64,000 nt of DNA from Pararhizobium sp. YC-54 (GTDB lineage: Bacteria; Pseudomonadota; Alphaproteobacteria; Rhizobiales; Rhizobiaceae), in contig NZ_JAOYTH010000003.1 in assembly GCF_025847205.1 (NCBI RefSeq), forward strand, positions 124,001-188,000, in the 5' to 3' direction. Under the pieces are notes generated by a model. It was not told where the DNA came from, ran no database searches, and worked only from the letters and a program-made list of their open reading frames with translations. This document shows positions 53,858-62,779 of this stretch, one piece after another. Every line of letters starts with the position of its first letter. The stretch's first letter is position 1. Position numbers and translations under genes: made by a program.

Positions 53858-54655
53858 TCATTCGCCCATCTTGTAATCGACGAACCATTTCTGGTTCAGC
53901 TTGTCGAGGGTGCCATCCGCCTTCAGCACTGCAATGGCAGCATTGACCGGGGCGACCAGATCCGAGCCCTTCTTGAAGATGAAGCCGAAATCCTCGGTGC
54001 CGAGCGGCCCGCCGACCACCTTCAGGCCACCGGCCGACGCATCGACATACCCCTTCGCGGCAACGCTGTCGGTCAGGACGACATCGACATCGCCAGCCTT
54101 GAGCGCCTGTACCGTCGCACCGAATGTCTCGAACAGTTTTACACGCGGGTTCTGCTCGTTGCCGTCGAGCATTTCGTAAACGGCGGTGTAGAACGGCGAG
54201 GTTCCCGGCTGGGCCCCGACCAGACCATCGGCAAATGCACCAAACGTCTTGGCGTCGGTGAAACGGCTCTCGTCGCCGCGCACCAGCATGAACTGCTGCG
54301 AGCGCATGTAGGGGTCGGAGAAATCCACCTTGGCCTTGCGCTCGTCCTTGATGGTGATGCCGGTCATGCCGATATCGTACTGGCCGTCGGAAACGGACTG
54401 GATCATCGCATCCCAGGAAGTGTTCTGGATTTCCAGCTTGAAGTTCAGCCGCTTGGCGATTTCTTCCATCGCGTCATATTCCCAGCCGATCGCCTTGCCG
54501 CTCTTCGGATCGACGAACTGCAGCGGCGGATAGGCATTCTCGGTGACCACAACGACCGTGCGTCCGGCCAGATCCGGCAGGTCGGCGGCGGCAGCGCTCA
54601 AGGGGGAAAGAACAAGGGCGGTCAAGCCGGCGAGAATGGTGCGGCGGGAAAACAT
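53858..54655 (-). CDS. Amino-acid ABC transporter substrate-binding protein
   Basis: A 265-residue periplasmic binding protein (SBP family 3). Signal [20 protein letters not shown] with twin-Arg character ends at AAAA. The mature protein has [55 protein letters not shown] and a C-terminal [13 protein letters not shown]. The substrate is probably an amino acid; Asp and Arg ligand positions (TITDERK-like, DFSDPY) are present. First gene of a two-gene unit. Confidence 0.93.
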   Translation of the reverse strand: MFSRRTILAGLTALVLSPLSAAAADLPDLAGRTVVVVTENAYPPLQFVDPKSGKAIGWEYDAMEEIAKRLNFKLEIQNTSWDAMIQSVSDGQYDIGMTGITIKDERKAKVDFSDPYMRSQQFMLVRGDESRFTDAKTFGAFADGLVGAQPGTSPFYTAVYEMLDGNEQNPRVKLFETFGATVQALKAGDVDVVLTDSVAAKGYVDASAGGLKVVGGPLGTEDFGFIFKKGSDLVAPVNAAIAVLKADGTLDKLNQKWFVDYKMGE

Positions 54656-54810
54656 CGGTGGCTCCTGAATTGTGGCGAAGGGAACCTGTCACAGAAGCCA
54701 ACGGGCTGGCAAGGGTCACATCCCGGCCCTTGATAGCAAATATTGAAAAGGCTCAGCGTATCCAAGCGATTCCACGAAAAATCCTACCCGGCACTTTGCC
54801 CGCCAGTAAC

Positions 54811-55635
54811 TTACCCCGCCTTCGTCGCCCCGATCGAAAACGACAGCGGAATGCGCGGCAGGCCAGGGGCCTGCTCGAACTGGTCCTCGCCGGTCTCGAT
54901 CATGCCCGGATAATGCCGCCAGGTGAGGATTTCGTGCTCGTTGAGGAAATCGAGCCTCATCCCGGCCTTCAAGAGCGCGTTGACGGTGTCGCTGAGCGGA
55001 TGCAGCCATTCGTACATGCGCTGGTGGGTCAGCGGCCGTTCGTCGCCGGTATAGGTGTGGGATTCCTCAAACAAGAGCGGCGCATCGACGGGCGTGCGCC
55101 AGCCATAGGTGAGCGACAGGCGGCCATCCCCGGCGCCTTCGTATTGATACATCTGCGGATGGCCGTCCAGCAGGTAGAGCCGGCCGCCGGGACGTAAGAG
55201 GCTGGCAACGACTTCAGCCCACTTAAAGATATCCGGCAGCCAGTGGATGGCGCCCCAGGTGACGAAGACGATGTCATAGGTGCGGTTTTCCAGTGCCGTC
55301 ACGGCGTCATAGACCGAAGCCTCGACAAAGGTCGCTTCGGTTCCGGCTCTGGTCGCAAAATCCCGCGCGGCGGCGATGGCGACGGGCGAAAAATCGAGCC
55401 CGGTCACCGAGCGCGCACCCAGATGCTTGAGGCTCAGCGTATCCAACCCGATATGGCATTGCAGGTGGACGATATCCTTGTCTGCGATATCGCCGATTTC
55501 GCCGGCCTCCAGCGCATGCAGCGACGAGCCGCCGGCAAGCACGCGGCCGATCCGGTAGCTGCCTGTCGTGTCGGTGGCGTGCAACCCCGCCCGGTCGTCC
55601 CAGTTCAACCGGTTGGTCCTGAGATAGTCGTCCAT
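54811..55635 (-). CDS. Class I SAM-dependent methyltransferase
   Basis: A 274-residue methyltransferase: SAM motif I LQCHIGLDTLSLKHLGARSVTGLDFSPVAI, motif II-III VFVTWGAIHWLPDIFKWAEVVASLLRPGG. The N-terminus RTNRLNWDDRAGLHATD is typical of a bacterial family annotated only as class I methyltransferase. Substrate unknown. It lies downstream of rplS on the same strand, but a terminator separates them. Confidence 0.88.
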   Translation of the reverse strand: MDDYLRTNRLNWDDRAGLHATDTTGSYRIGRVLAGGSSLHALEAGEIGDIADKDIVHLQCHIGLDTLSLKHLGARSVTGLDFSPVAIAAARDFATRAGTEATFVEASVYDAVTALENRTYDIVFVTWGAIHWLPDIFKWAEVVASLLRPGGRLYLLDGHPQMYQYEGAGDGRLSLTYGWRTPVDAPLLFEESHTYTGDERPLTHQRMYEWLHPLSDTVNALLKAGMRLDFLNEHEILTWRHYPGMIETGEDQFEQAPGLPRIPLSFSIGATKAG

Positions 55636-55668
55636 TCCTGTCCCCCGAAAGAATTCCTGCCCCCAAAG

Positions 55669-55696
55669 AAAAAGGCGGCCCGAAGACCGCCTTTTT
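55669..55696 (-). terminator. Rho-independent terminator after rplS
   Basis: On the minus strand AAAAAGGCGG pairs with CCGCCTTTTT (55687-55696 with 55669-55678) followed by further T, 34 bp after the rplS stop. Confidence 0.92.
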
Positions 55697-55730
55697 CAAT
55701 AAATGTCCAACAATCCCGAGGGATTGAAAC

Positions 55731-56273
55731 TTATTCTGCTGCCGGCTCGGCTGCTGCTGCAGCGGCTGCTTCTTCAGCGGCCTTGGCTGCTGCGGCTTCG
55801 GCTGCTGCCTTTTCGGCGGCCAGAGCCTGTGCTGCTGCGACCTTTTCAGCTTCCAGACGTGCCTTTTCTTCGGCAACGGCGGCGCGCTCGGCGTCGTTCA
55901 GCTTGCGGGCGCGAACGCCGGTGTCTTCAACGATACGGGCCGACTTGCCGCGACGATCGCGCAGGTAGTAGAGCTTGGCGCGACGGACCTTACCGCGGCG
56001 AACGATCTCGACGCCCTCGACCATCGGCGAATAAACCGGGAACACGCGCTCGACGCCTTCGCCGTAGGAAATCTTGCGGACCGTGAAGCTTTCGTTGATG
56101 CCGCCGCCGGAACGGGCAATGCAAACGCCTTCATAGGCCTGGATACGGGTACGGGTGCCTTCCGTGACGCGAACGTTGACGCGGACGGTGTCGCCTGCCG
56201 AAAATTCCGGAAGCGTGCGCTTGGCGGCAATCTTGGCGGCCTGTTCGGCTTCCAGCTGCTGGATAATGTTCAT
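55731..56273 (-). CDS. rplS: 50S ribosomal protein L19 with long Ala/Glu tail
   Basis: The core (residues 1-120) is canonical L19: [65 protein letters not shown] and [18 protein letters not shown]. The last about 60 residues are an alanine/glutamate-rich helix ([14 protein letters not shown] type). Similar tails occur in rhizobial L19. ATG at 56273 was chosen since the family begins MNIIQQLE; the longer open frame upstream is the leader. It normally follows trmD, but here about 4.7 kb of other genes intervenes. Confidence 0.96.
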   Translation of the reverse strand: MNIIQQLEAEQAAKIAAKRTLPEFSAGDTVRVNVRVTEGTRTRIQAYEGVCIARSGGGINESFTVRKISYGEGVERVFPVYSPMVEGVEIVRRGKVRRAKLYYLRDRRGKSARIVEDTGVRARKLNDAERAAVAEEKARLEAEKVAAAQALAAEKAAAEAAAAKAAEEAAAAAAAEPAAE

Positions 56274-56547
56274 GGGTCTAACCTTCTCAAGTTCTTCTGC
56301 AACAGCCAGAGCGCTCGATTGAACCTGTTGGACCTGGCCTCGATGAGGTGCCTCAAGGTTTTGCTTCTCAGAAAGAAACAGGAGCGAATTCACCATTCTT
56401 TGTTTTCGGCTGACGGGATTTTTCCCGAACCGGTCGGGCGAATACATCAAAGCGCAGCGTTTGTCATCCCCAGAGGGCAAAAATTCTCCCTGCCGCAAGC
56501 CTGCACAGGATGATTTCCGCGTCTTGCGGCCGGTTGACCTGCAGGCT
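56274..56547. other. Leader and spacer upstream of rplS
   Basis: These 274 bases contain the rplS 5' leader and promoter (minus). I see no gene and no clear ribosomal-protein autoregulatory structure by eye. A dispersed repeat follows at 56548. Confidence 0.5.
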
Positions 56548-56650
56548 ACTGCATAATTCCTTCGATCGGAATCGATTCAGGGAAGAATTATGTAGCAGAT
56601 TTAAAGTGCTACAGCGACCTTTTGCGCGTCTTCAATGACGCGCCCGCTGT
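56548..56650 (-). repeat. ~100-bp palindromic repeat, copy C (inverted)
   Basis: Reverse complement of the elements at 32004-32105 and 49851-49954: ACTGCATAATTCCTTCGATC, GGAATCGATTCAGGGAAG, AATTATGTAGCAGATTTAAA, GTGCTACAGCGACCTTTTGC and GCGTCTTCAATGACGCGC. It lies between rplS and the divergent TauE/SafE gene, ending 30 bp before the latter's start. Confidence 0.85.
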
Positions 56651-56679
56651 GGACCGGATTCTACCGCTGGAGGAGCGTC

Positions 56680-57426
56680 ATGTCCATATCCACTGCCATC
56701 ATGCTGTTTGTCGCAGGTTTCCTGTCGAGCGCCGTCAATGCGGTCGCCGGGGGCGGTACCTTCCTGACCTTCGGCGCCATGACGCTGGCCGGCCTGCCGC
56801 CGATCGTCGCCAATGCCACCTCCTCCATCGTCCAGTTCCCGGGCTACGTCACCTCGGCACTTGCCTATCGCAGGGAAATCCGGGCAGATCGCCGCGAGGC
56901 GGCGATGCTCGGCATCCTCTCGCTTATCGGCGGGCTGGCCGGCGCGTTGATCCTTCTCTCGTTGTCGAACCCTTCCTTCCGCGCGATGGTTCCCTGGCTG
57001 CTGATCGCCGCCACCGCGATCTTCGCGCTCGGACCGCTGTTTCGTCCCAACCCGTCGGAGAGCGGTACGCCCGTCGGTCCGCTCGGGCTCATCGGCCAGT
57101 TCGTTACCGCCGTCTATGGCGGCTTCTTCGGCGCCGGCATGGGCATCATGATGCTTGCGGTGCTGGGCCTTTCCACCGGCGGCGACTATCACCGCGTCAA
57201 TGCGCTGAAGAATTTCCTCGCCATGGTCATCGCCGCCGTCGCCATCGTCGTCTTTGCCGGCGGCAATGTCGTCGGCTGGCTCCATGCCGCTGTCATGATC
57301 CCCGGCGGCGCGCTCGGCGGCTATGCCGGCGTCTGGCTCGCCCGACGCGTGCCGCAGGCGCTGATCCGCGGCCTGGTCGTGGCCGTGGGCCTGTTGCTGG
57401 CGGTCTATTATTTCGTCACGGGCTAA
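56680..57426 (+). CDS. TauE/SafE (TSUP) family anion permease
   Basis: A 248-residue integral membrane protein with about eight spans. TSUP repeats are visible twice: VNAVAGGGTFLTFGAMTLAGLPP and VTAVYGGFFGAGMGIMMLAVLG. Members export sulfite, sulfonates or related organosulfur anions; substrate is unknown here. ATG 56680 (MSISTAIMLFVAGF) follows GGAGGAGCGTC, so the slightly longer open frame is not used. Confidence 0.9.
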   Translation: MSISTAIMLFVAGFLSSAVNAVAGGGTFLTFGAMTLAGLPPIVANATSSIVQFPGYVTSALAYRREIRADRREAAMLGILSLIGGLAGALILLSLSNPSFRAMVPWLLIAATAIFALGPLFRPNPSESGTPVGPLGLIGQFVTAVYGGFFGAGMGIMMLAVLGLSTGGDYHRVNALKNFLAMVIAAVAIVVFAGGNVVGWLHAAVMIPGGALGGYAGVWLARRVPQALIRGLVVAVGLLLAVYYFVTG

Positions 57427-57501
57427 AGAGAAGGCCCGCCCAATCAGGCAGGTTTCACTCTCAACCCTTCGAGCAAGCTGCGAAAACCCTTTACCGGAAG
57501 A

Positions 57502-57951
57502 TCAGCGCTCATTGCCCGTGCGGACCAGACCGTCCCTCAGCGATTGAACCTTCACGTTCAGATCGATCATCTCAGGGACGGTGAATCCGGAGCGGCGCAG
57601 CAGCGCATCGGTGAGACATCCGGTCTTGGGCTGGAGCTCCGTGCCTTTCTCCGTCAGGAACACCTCGACCAGGCGCTCGTCCGCCGTGCTTCGCCGCCGC
57701 GACAGGAAGCCGGCGGCCTCGAGCCGTTTCACCGCCGGAGTGATCGTGCTCGGTTCAAGCCCGAGCCGGTCGGCAATGGCGGATATGCTCAAGCCATCCC
57801 GTTCCCAAAGGGCACTGAGCGCAAGGTACTGGGTGTAGGTGACGCCGAGATCGTCGAGCATCGGCTTGTAGGCGCGGTTGATCGCAATCGCGGCGGAATA
57901 GATCGAAAAGCACAGTTGGCTGTCGAGCGGCAGGGTCGGGGCGTCGGTCAC
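57502..57951 (-). CDS. MarR-family regulator of the OhrR type (redox-sensing cysteine)
   Basis: A 149-residue winged-helix protein. Its N-terminus LDSQLCFSIYSAAIAI matches the OhrR family, in which the equivalent cysteine (here Cys14) senses organic hydroperoxides, with partner tyrosines in YKPMLDDLGVTYTQY. A second cysteine at 112 (KTGCLTDAL) is consistent with 2-Cys OhrR proteins that form an intersubunit disulfide. The recognition region is SISAIADRLGLEPSTITPAVKRLE. It is divergent from an alpha/beta hydrolase rather than from ohr. Confidence 0.88.
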   Translation of the reverse strand: MTDAPTLPLDSQLCFSIYSAAIAINRAYKPMLDDLGVTYTQYLALSALWERDGLSISAIADRLGLEPSTITPAVKRLEAAGFLSRRRSTADERLVEVFLTEKGTELQPKTGCLTDALLRRSGFTVPEMIDLNVKVQSLRDGLVRTGNER

Positions 57952-57989
57952 ATCTGGTCTCCAAAATTTTCTGTGAGCGTTTTCAGCAT

Positions 57990-58086
57990 ATTATCACAAC
58001 AATCATTATTGCGATAATAAAAATGTGGACAAATGGAAAGCCAAGCCGTACAAGATGATTATCGCAATAATGATTATCGCGAAATA
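57990..58086. promoter_or_regulatory. Cluster of four ATTATCGCAATAAT-type sites between ohrR-like and hydrolase genes
   Basis: A perfect 14-mer ATTATTGCGATAAT occurs at 58005-58018 and its reverse complement at 58058-58071. Degenerate copies are ATTATCACAACAAT at 57990-58003 (12 of 14) and ATTATCGCGAAATA at 58073-58086. The 14-mer is itself nearly palindromic. The sites cover both divergent promoters and are the obvious operators for the OhrR-like regulator. Confidence 0.75.
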
Positions 58087-58104
58087 AACAAAGGAGTTAC
58101 GCAC

Positions 58105-58875
58105 ATGCTCAAGAATGCCCTGCTTGCTGCCGCCGCCTCCGTCGTTCTGGCCGCCACCGGCACCACCATCGCCTCGGCGCAGAATACCGCTGCCGTCAAG
58201 AACATCGTCCTCGTCCACGGCGGCTTCGTCGATGGCGCCGGCTGGAAGGGCGTCTACGATATCCTGAAGAAGGACGGCTACACCGTCAGCATCGTCCAGA
58301 ACCCGACCACCTCGCTTGCCGATGACGTTGCCGTCACCAAGCGCGCCATCGACCAGCTGGACGGCCCGGTCGTGCTCGTCGGTCATTCCTACGGTGGCGT
58401 TGTCATCAGCGAAGCCGGCACCGATGAGAAGGTCAAGTCGGTCGTCTATATCGCCGCTTTTGCGCCCGACAAGGGCGAGTCGGTCTCCTCGCTGATCGCC
58501 AATCCGCCGGAAGGTGCCTCGGTTCCGCCGATCCTGCCCCCGGTCGATGGCTTCCTGTTCCTCGACAAGACGAAATTCGCCGCAGCCTTCGCCGCTGACG
58601 TCGAACCCGAAACTGCCGCCTTCATGGCCGACTCCCAGGTTCCGTGGGGCGTTGAGGCCCTGACCGGTGCCGTGACCGAGCCGGCCTGGAAGGTGAAGCC
58701 GAGCTTCTACCTGGTCGCTTCCGACGATCACATGATCCCTCCGGCCGCACAAAGGCTGATGGCCAAGCGCGCCGGCGCCACTGTCACGGAAGTCCAAGGC
58801 AGCCACGCGATCTATGTATCCAACCCGAAGGCTGTCGCCGACGTGATCGAGCAGGCAGCGGCGGCAACAAACTGA
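58105..58875 (+). CDS. Secreted alpha/beta hydrolase
   Basis: A 256-residue esterase-like protein with signal peptide (LLAAAASVVLAATGTTIASA, then QNTA). The oxyanion-hole strand is IVLVHGGFVDGAGW, the nucleophile elbow VLVGHSYGGVVIS (Ser), acid Asp in YLVASDDHMIPP and His in VQGSHAIYVSNP. It resembles the salicylate esterase/hydroxynitrile-lyase-like subgroup. ATG 58105 follows AAGGAGTTACGCAC. Regulated, by position, by the divergent OhrR-like protein. Confidence 0.9.
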   Translation: MLKNALLAAAASVVLAATGTTIASAQNTAAVKNIVLVHGGFVDGAGWKGVYDILKKDGYTVSIVQNPTTSLADDVAVTKRAIDQLDGPVVLVGHSYGGVVISEAGTDEKVKSVVYIAAFAPDKGESVSSLIANPPEGASVPPILPPVDGFLFLDKTKFAAAFAADVEPETAAFMADSQVPWGVEALTGAVTEPAWKVKPSFYLVASDDHMIPPAAQRLMAKRAGATVTEVQGSHAIYVSNPKAVADVIEQAAAATN

Positions 58876-58906
58876 GCGGCGCTTTTCAAATTTTCGTAGA
58901 AGACAA

Positions 58907-58935
58907 TGGCTGGGGGATGGCCGATCCCCCAGCCA
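58907..58935 (+). terminator. Stem-loop after the alpha/beta hydrolase
   Basis: Perfect 12-bp stem TGGCTGGGGGAT / ATCCCCCAGCCA (58907-58918 and 58924-58935), 31 bp after the stop. It has no T-run on the plus strand, so it may be a weak terminator or an RNA-stabilising hairpin. Confidence 0.6.
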
Positions 58936-59067
58936 AAATGCTTGAGATACCGAAATGCCGAAAACCGGCCGCAGTCACGGTTGATGCGCTATAAAACAAC
59001 AAAAGCATTCTCGTATTTCAGCGAAGGACGTTATCGCCTGAAGGAACAGGCTTTCGAGCTGAGGACG

Positions 59068-60840
59068 TCAGAACGTTAGTCCCGCCTTGCGGAGTCCTTC
59101 AACGCGGCGTTCAAAGTCCTCGGGGTTCCGGAAAGGAAGGACGCGGCGGCGACGTTCGACGGAGAAGTCGGGATTTATTTCAAGCGCGCGCTTCCAGGCC
59201 TGCTCGCTCTCCTTCGGCTGGCCGAGGTGGCCATAACACGACGCAAGCAGAGCATAGGCAGTCTCCGATTGAGGGTTTCGTGCGAGCCGCTGCTTAATAG
59301 CGGCGATCGTTTGTGCGTATTCGCCAAGGGAAAAGCGCGCATCGGCGAGAAATTGCAGCAAGATCTCTGGATAGAGCGGGTCCAGCCGCATCGAAACATC
59401 AAGCGTCTCAAGGGCGGCTGCCGGATCTCCGGAGAATATCTGCACGTGCGCCTTGGCCATCAGCAGTTCCACGGAGTTGGGCGATAGCGCAAGGCCCCGT
59501 TGAACTTCCGTCCACGCACGGTCGAGTGCTCGGGCCCACATGCAGGCCACGCCGAGCGCGAAATGACCGTTGGGCTGGTCTTCATCCATTCTCACCGCCT
59601 GCTCTGCGAGTTCCAGCCCGACCTGCAGCGAGTGCTCAGGATCATCACTCCAGGCGTTGACGTAGTCGAGCACATGGGTGAAAGCGACGAGTGCGTGGGC
59701 CGCGACATATCCCGGATCGAGAGCGATGGCAGCGGTTGCGAGCTTGCGCCCCTCGGTATTTCCGATCCGGGTGTGCACGTAGGCGCGCTCGCGGCCACGC
59801 AGGAACAATTCATACGCCTCGACATTGACCGCGCGTGCCCGTGCCAACTGCTCCCGGTCGCCAATCGTAAGCTTGAGCTTGAGCGCGGCAACGATCTCTT
59901 GTGTGAGTTCGTCCTGAACCGCGAAAATATCGGTGAGGTCGCGATCGAAACGACTGGCCCATACGTGCCCGCCGCTGCTTGAGTCGATCAATTGCGCGGT
60001 CACCCGCACCCGGTTGCCCGCCTTGCGTACACTTCCCTCAAGCACATAGCGAACGCCAAGCGCTCTGGCCACCTCAGGCACGGACACCGCCCCCTTCTTG
60101 TAGACAAAAGACGAGTTGCGCGCGATTACGTGCAGTTCGGACAGCCTTGAGAGATCCGTAATAATGTCTTCGCTTATGCCGTCGGAGAAATATTCCTGTT
60201 CGGCATCTCCGCTCATGTTGTTGAACGCAAGCACGGCGATGGAGGGCTTGTCAGGAACGGCAAGCGGCGCCGAAGCGCGAACCTCCGCCGGCATTGCCGG
60301 GGTCGCCCGTGGATCGACGCCGACCTGAAGCGAATAGACCCGGATCGGCTCTGCAATGTTCTTCAGTTGAGTTGCGCCCAGGTCTGTCGAAGGGAAATCA
60401 AGCCGTGCTTTTACCTGCCGGTAGGCGTCTTCCGAAAGACAGATCGAACCGGGCTTGGCGATACCTTCCAGTCGCGCGGCGATGTTGACGCCATCTCCCA
60501 TGAGGTCGCCGTCGCTCTCCTCGACAACGTCGCCCAGATGAATACCGATGCGGAACTCTATACGGCGATCCTCTGGGACGCCGGCATTGCGTTCGATCAT
60601 CGCGCTCTGAACCTCGATCGCGCACCGAACGGCATCAACGACGCTGCGGAACTCGATGAGGCTTCCATCTCCGGTGCGCTTGACGACACGGCCATTGTAC
60701 ACGGCGATCGTCGGGTCGATCAGATCACTGCGCAAGGCCCGCAATCGCGCCAGGATGCGATCCTCGTCGGAACCTGCGAGACGGCTGTAGCCGACCACAT
60801 CCGCAACCAGGATCGCCGCAATTTTCCTTGTCTCGTTCAT
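59068..60840 (-). CDS. Class III adenylate/guanylate cyclase with TPR C-terminus
   Basis: A 590-residue cytoplasmic protein. The cyclase domain (1-175) keeps both metal aspartates (Asp14 in ILVADVVGYSRL, Asp58 in VKRTGDGSLIEF) and the transition-state block MGDGVNIAARLEGIA (Asn and Arg). Residues about 205-330 form the domain starting PSIAVLAFNNMSGDAEQEYFS that is common in rhizobial multi-domain cyclases; the rest is TPR-like. No membrane span is seen. Rhizobia carry many such cyclases; the stimulus is unknown. A cNMP-binding protein lies 10 kb away, without evidence of a link. Confidence 0.93.
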   Translation of the reverse strand: MNETRKIAAILVADVVGYSRLAGSDEDRILARLRALRSDLIDPTIAVYNGRVVKRTGDGSLIEFRSVVDAVRCAIEVQSAMIERNAGVPEDRRIEFRIGIHLGDVVEESDGDLMGDGVNIAARLEGIAKPGSICLSEDAYRQVKARLDFPSTDLGATQLKNIAEPIRVYSLQVGVDPRATPAMPAEVRASAPLAVPDKPSIAVLAFNNMSGDAEQEYFSDGISEDIITDLSRLSELHVIARNSSFVYKKGAVSVPEVARALGVRYVLEGSVRKAGNRVRVTAQLIDSSSGGHVWASRFDRDLTDIFAVQDELTQEIVAALKLKLTIGDREQLARARAVNVEAYELFLRGRERAYVHTRIGNTEGRKLATAAIALDPGYVAAHALVAFTHVLDYVNAWSDDPEHSLQVGLELAEQAVRMDEDQPNGHFALGVACMWARALDRAWTEVQRGLALSPNSVELLMAKAHVQIFSGDPAAALETLDVSMRLDPLYPEILLQFLADARFSLGEYAQTIAAIKQRLARNPQSETAYALLASCYGHLGQPKESEQAWKRALEINPDFSVERRRRVLPFRNPEDFERRVEGLRKAGLTF

Positions 60841-60964
60841 GCGCCAGCTCCTCGTCGCTCAAATTAGCACAGAGTGGCTGTCAACGCTGCCCAATCTCGA
60901 TTTGGTGGTAGCTGTTCCCGAGAAGCGCACAAACATGAGCGGCTTTGGGATAACCGACAGGAGC

Positions 60965-61645
60965 CTATTTCCGCAGCAGATCCGGGCGCCGTTCCGCCGT
61001 CAGCCGGCGCGCTTCCGCCTCGCGCCATTTGGCGATATCGCCGTGATGGCCGGACGTCAGCACGGCGGGAATCTCCTGTCCTTCGAACACCTGCGGCCGC
61101 GTATAGTGCGGATGCTCCAAAAGCCCGCCTTCGAAACTTTCATGCACGCCGGAGAGATCGTTGCCCATCACGCCGGGCAGGATGCGCACGATGGCGTCGA
61201 GCAGGATCAGCGCGGCCGGTTCGCCGCCCGAGAGAATATAGTCGCCGATCGAAACCTCTTCGAGATTGCGCCCGTCGATCACCCGCTGGTCGACCCCTTC
61301 GAACCGTCCGCAGACGATGATGGCGCCGGGACCGCCGGCGAGTTCGCGCACCCGCTCCTGCGTCAGCGGTTTGCCGCGCGGGCTCATCAAAAGCCGGGGG
61401 CGATCATCGCCAGCCGAGGCGTGATCGATGGCTTTTGCCAGAATATCGGCCCGAAGCACCATGCCGGCGCCGCCGCCGGCCGGTGTGTCATCGACGGTGC
61501 GGTGCTTGTCTTCGGCAAAATCGCGGATCTGCAGGGTATCAAGTGACCACTGGCCGCGCTCCAGCGCCTTGCCGGACAAGGATTGACCGAGATGCCCCGG
61601 AAACATGTCCGGGTAGAGCGTCAGGATGGTGGCGCGGAAGGGCAA
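60965..61645 (-). CDS. trmD: tRNA (guanine37-N1)-methyltransferase
   Basis: A 226-residue SPOUT methyltransferase that methylates G37 to prevent frameshifting. Signature blocks: [51 protein letters not shown] and [17 protein letters not shown] forming the trefoil-knot SAM site. It lies 3 bp after rimM. Confidence 0.97.
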   Translation of the reverse strand: MPFRATILTLYPDMFPGHLGQSLSGKALERGQWSLDTLQIRDFAEDKHRTVDDTPAGGGAGMVLRADILAKAIDHASAGDDRPRLLMSPRGKPLTQERVRELAGGPGAIIVCGRFEGVDQRVIDGRNLEEVSIGDYILSGGEPAALILLDAIVRILPGVMGNDLSGVHESFEGGLLEHPHYTRPQVFEGQEIPAVLTSGHHGDIAKWREAEARRLTAERRPDLLRK

Positions 61646-61648
61646 GGC

Positions 61649-62212
61649 TTACTTCGCCTTCGGCTTGAATTGCTTGGTTGGATCCTCATCCTTGTCGTCG
61701 GTGAGACCGGCTGCGAGGGCGTCCACCAGCATCGTCCCGGCTTCAAGGTCGATTTCCAGCACCGACCATTCGGTAAACGGGATCAGCACCGGCCGCTTGC
61801 CGGGGCCTTTCAGCTCCAAAAGATCGCCCGCGCCAAAATCGAACACGCCGGTGACTGTGCCATAGCTCTTGCCGTCGGCATCCAGCGCTTCGAGGCCCTC
61901 GAGATCGGCATAGAAGAACTCGTCCTCGTCGAGATCGTCATCCGGCAGGTTGTCACGCTCGACATAGAGTTCCAGCCCGTTCAGCGCTTCGGCAGCGTTG
62001 CGGTCGTTGACGCCGCGAAACCGCACGACGACGACATTCTTCGCCTCGCGCACTTCCAGCACCTCGAACGAACGGCCGTCTTCGGAGTGAAGGTGGCCAT
62101 AATCGCCGATCGCGGTCGGCTCCTCGGCAAACGACTTGACGCGCACTTCGCCGCGCAAGCCCTGAGCGCCGCCGACCGTTCCCATCAGCACAGGATTTTT
62201 GAGTTTGCTCAT
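61649..62212 (-). CDS. rimM: Ribosome maturation factor RimM
   Basis: A 187-residue 30S-assembly factor with an N-terminal RimM beta-barrel (VLMGTVGGAQGLRGEVRVKS, with GLELYVERDNLPD) and a PRC-barrel domain (EFFYADLEGLEALDADGKSYGTVTGVF). The acidic-basic tail DKDEDPTKQFKPKAK is typical of rhizobia. It lies between rpsP (with a terminator in between) and trmD (3-bp gap). Confidence 0.96.
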   Translation of the reverse strand: MSKLKNPVLMGTVGGAQGLRGEVRVKSFAEEPTAIGDYGHLHSEDGRSFEVLEVREAKNVVVVRFRGVNDRNAAEALNGLELYVERDNLPDDDLDEDEFFYADLEGLEALDADGKSYGTVTGVFDFGAGDLLELKGPGKRPVLIPFTEWSVLEIDLEAGTMLVDALAAGLTDDKDEDPTKQFKPKAK

Positions 62213-62250
62213 TGCCGGGTCACTCTCCAGATCATGCCACTCGCATAAAC

Positions 62251-62279
62251 GAAAACGGGCGGCATGAAAACGCCGCCCG
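62251..62279 (-). terminator. Stem-loop terminator/attenuator between rpsP and rimM
   Basis: Minus-strand CGGGCGGC (62272-62279) pairs with GCCGCCCG (62256-62263) and is followed by TTTTCGTTT, 25 bp after the rpsP stop. It would reduce rimM-trmD transcription relative to rpsP. Confidence 0.8.
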
Positions 62280-62304
62280 CTTCAAAAATAGGCTATCGCC
62301 AGGC

Positions 62305-62667
62305 TTATTCGGCAGCAGCGGCGGCTGCGTCTTCAGCCTTCTGCTTGGCTTCGGCGATGCGCTCGAGAGCCTTCTTGCCCGGCAGGCCCTTGGTCGGGTT
62401 GTTGCGGGTTTCGCGGGTTGCAACGCCGGCTTCGTTGAGGAAGCGCAGGACGCGGTCGGTCGGCAGCGCGCCGTTCGACAGCCAATGCTGGATGCGCTCG
62501 ATGTTCAGCTCAACGCGCTTTGCGTCGTCCTTCTTGAGCATCGGGTTCCACGAACCGACCTTTTCCAGGAAACGGCCGTCGCGCGGCGAACGCACGTCGG
62601 CGATAACGATCTGGTAGAACGGGCGCTTCTTGGAACCACCGCGGGCGAGACGAATTTTCAGTGCCAT
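62305..62667 (-). CDS. rpsP: 30S ribosomal protein S16
   Basis: A 120-residue protein with canonical S16 sequence ([57 protein letters not shown]). An Ala/Glu-rich tail ([14 protein letters not shown]) is added, paralleling the tail on L19. ATG 62667 follows AAGGAGTACATG. Confidence 0.97.
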   Translation of the reverse strand: MALKIRLARGGSKKRPFYQIVIADVRSPRDGRFLEKVGSWNPMLKKDDAKRVELNIERIQHWLSNGALPTDRVLRFLNEAGVATRETRNNPTKGLPGKKALERIAEAKQKAEDAAAAAAE

Positions 62668-62779
62668 GTCATGTACTCCTTGAGATATTCAACCGCCTGC
62701 GGCGGCCTTTTTGTGTATTTTTAAAGCTGATTTCCTTGGGGATCGATCTGGTCCGAAAACCGGTTTCCACTTTTCGGGA

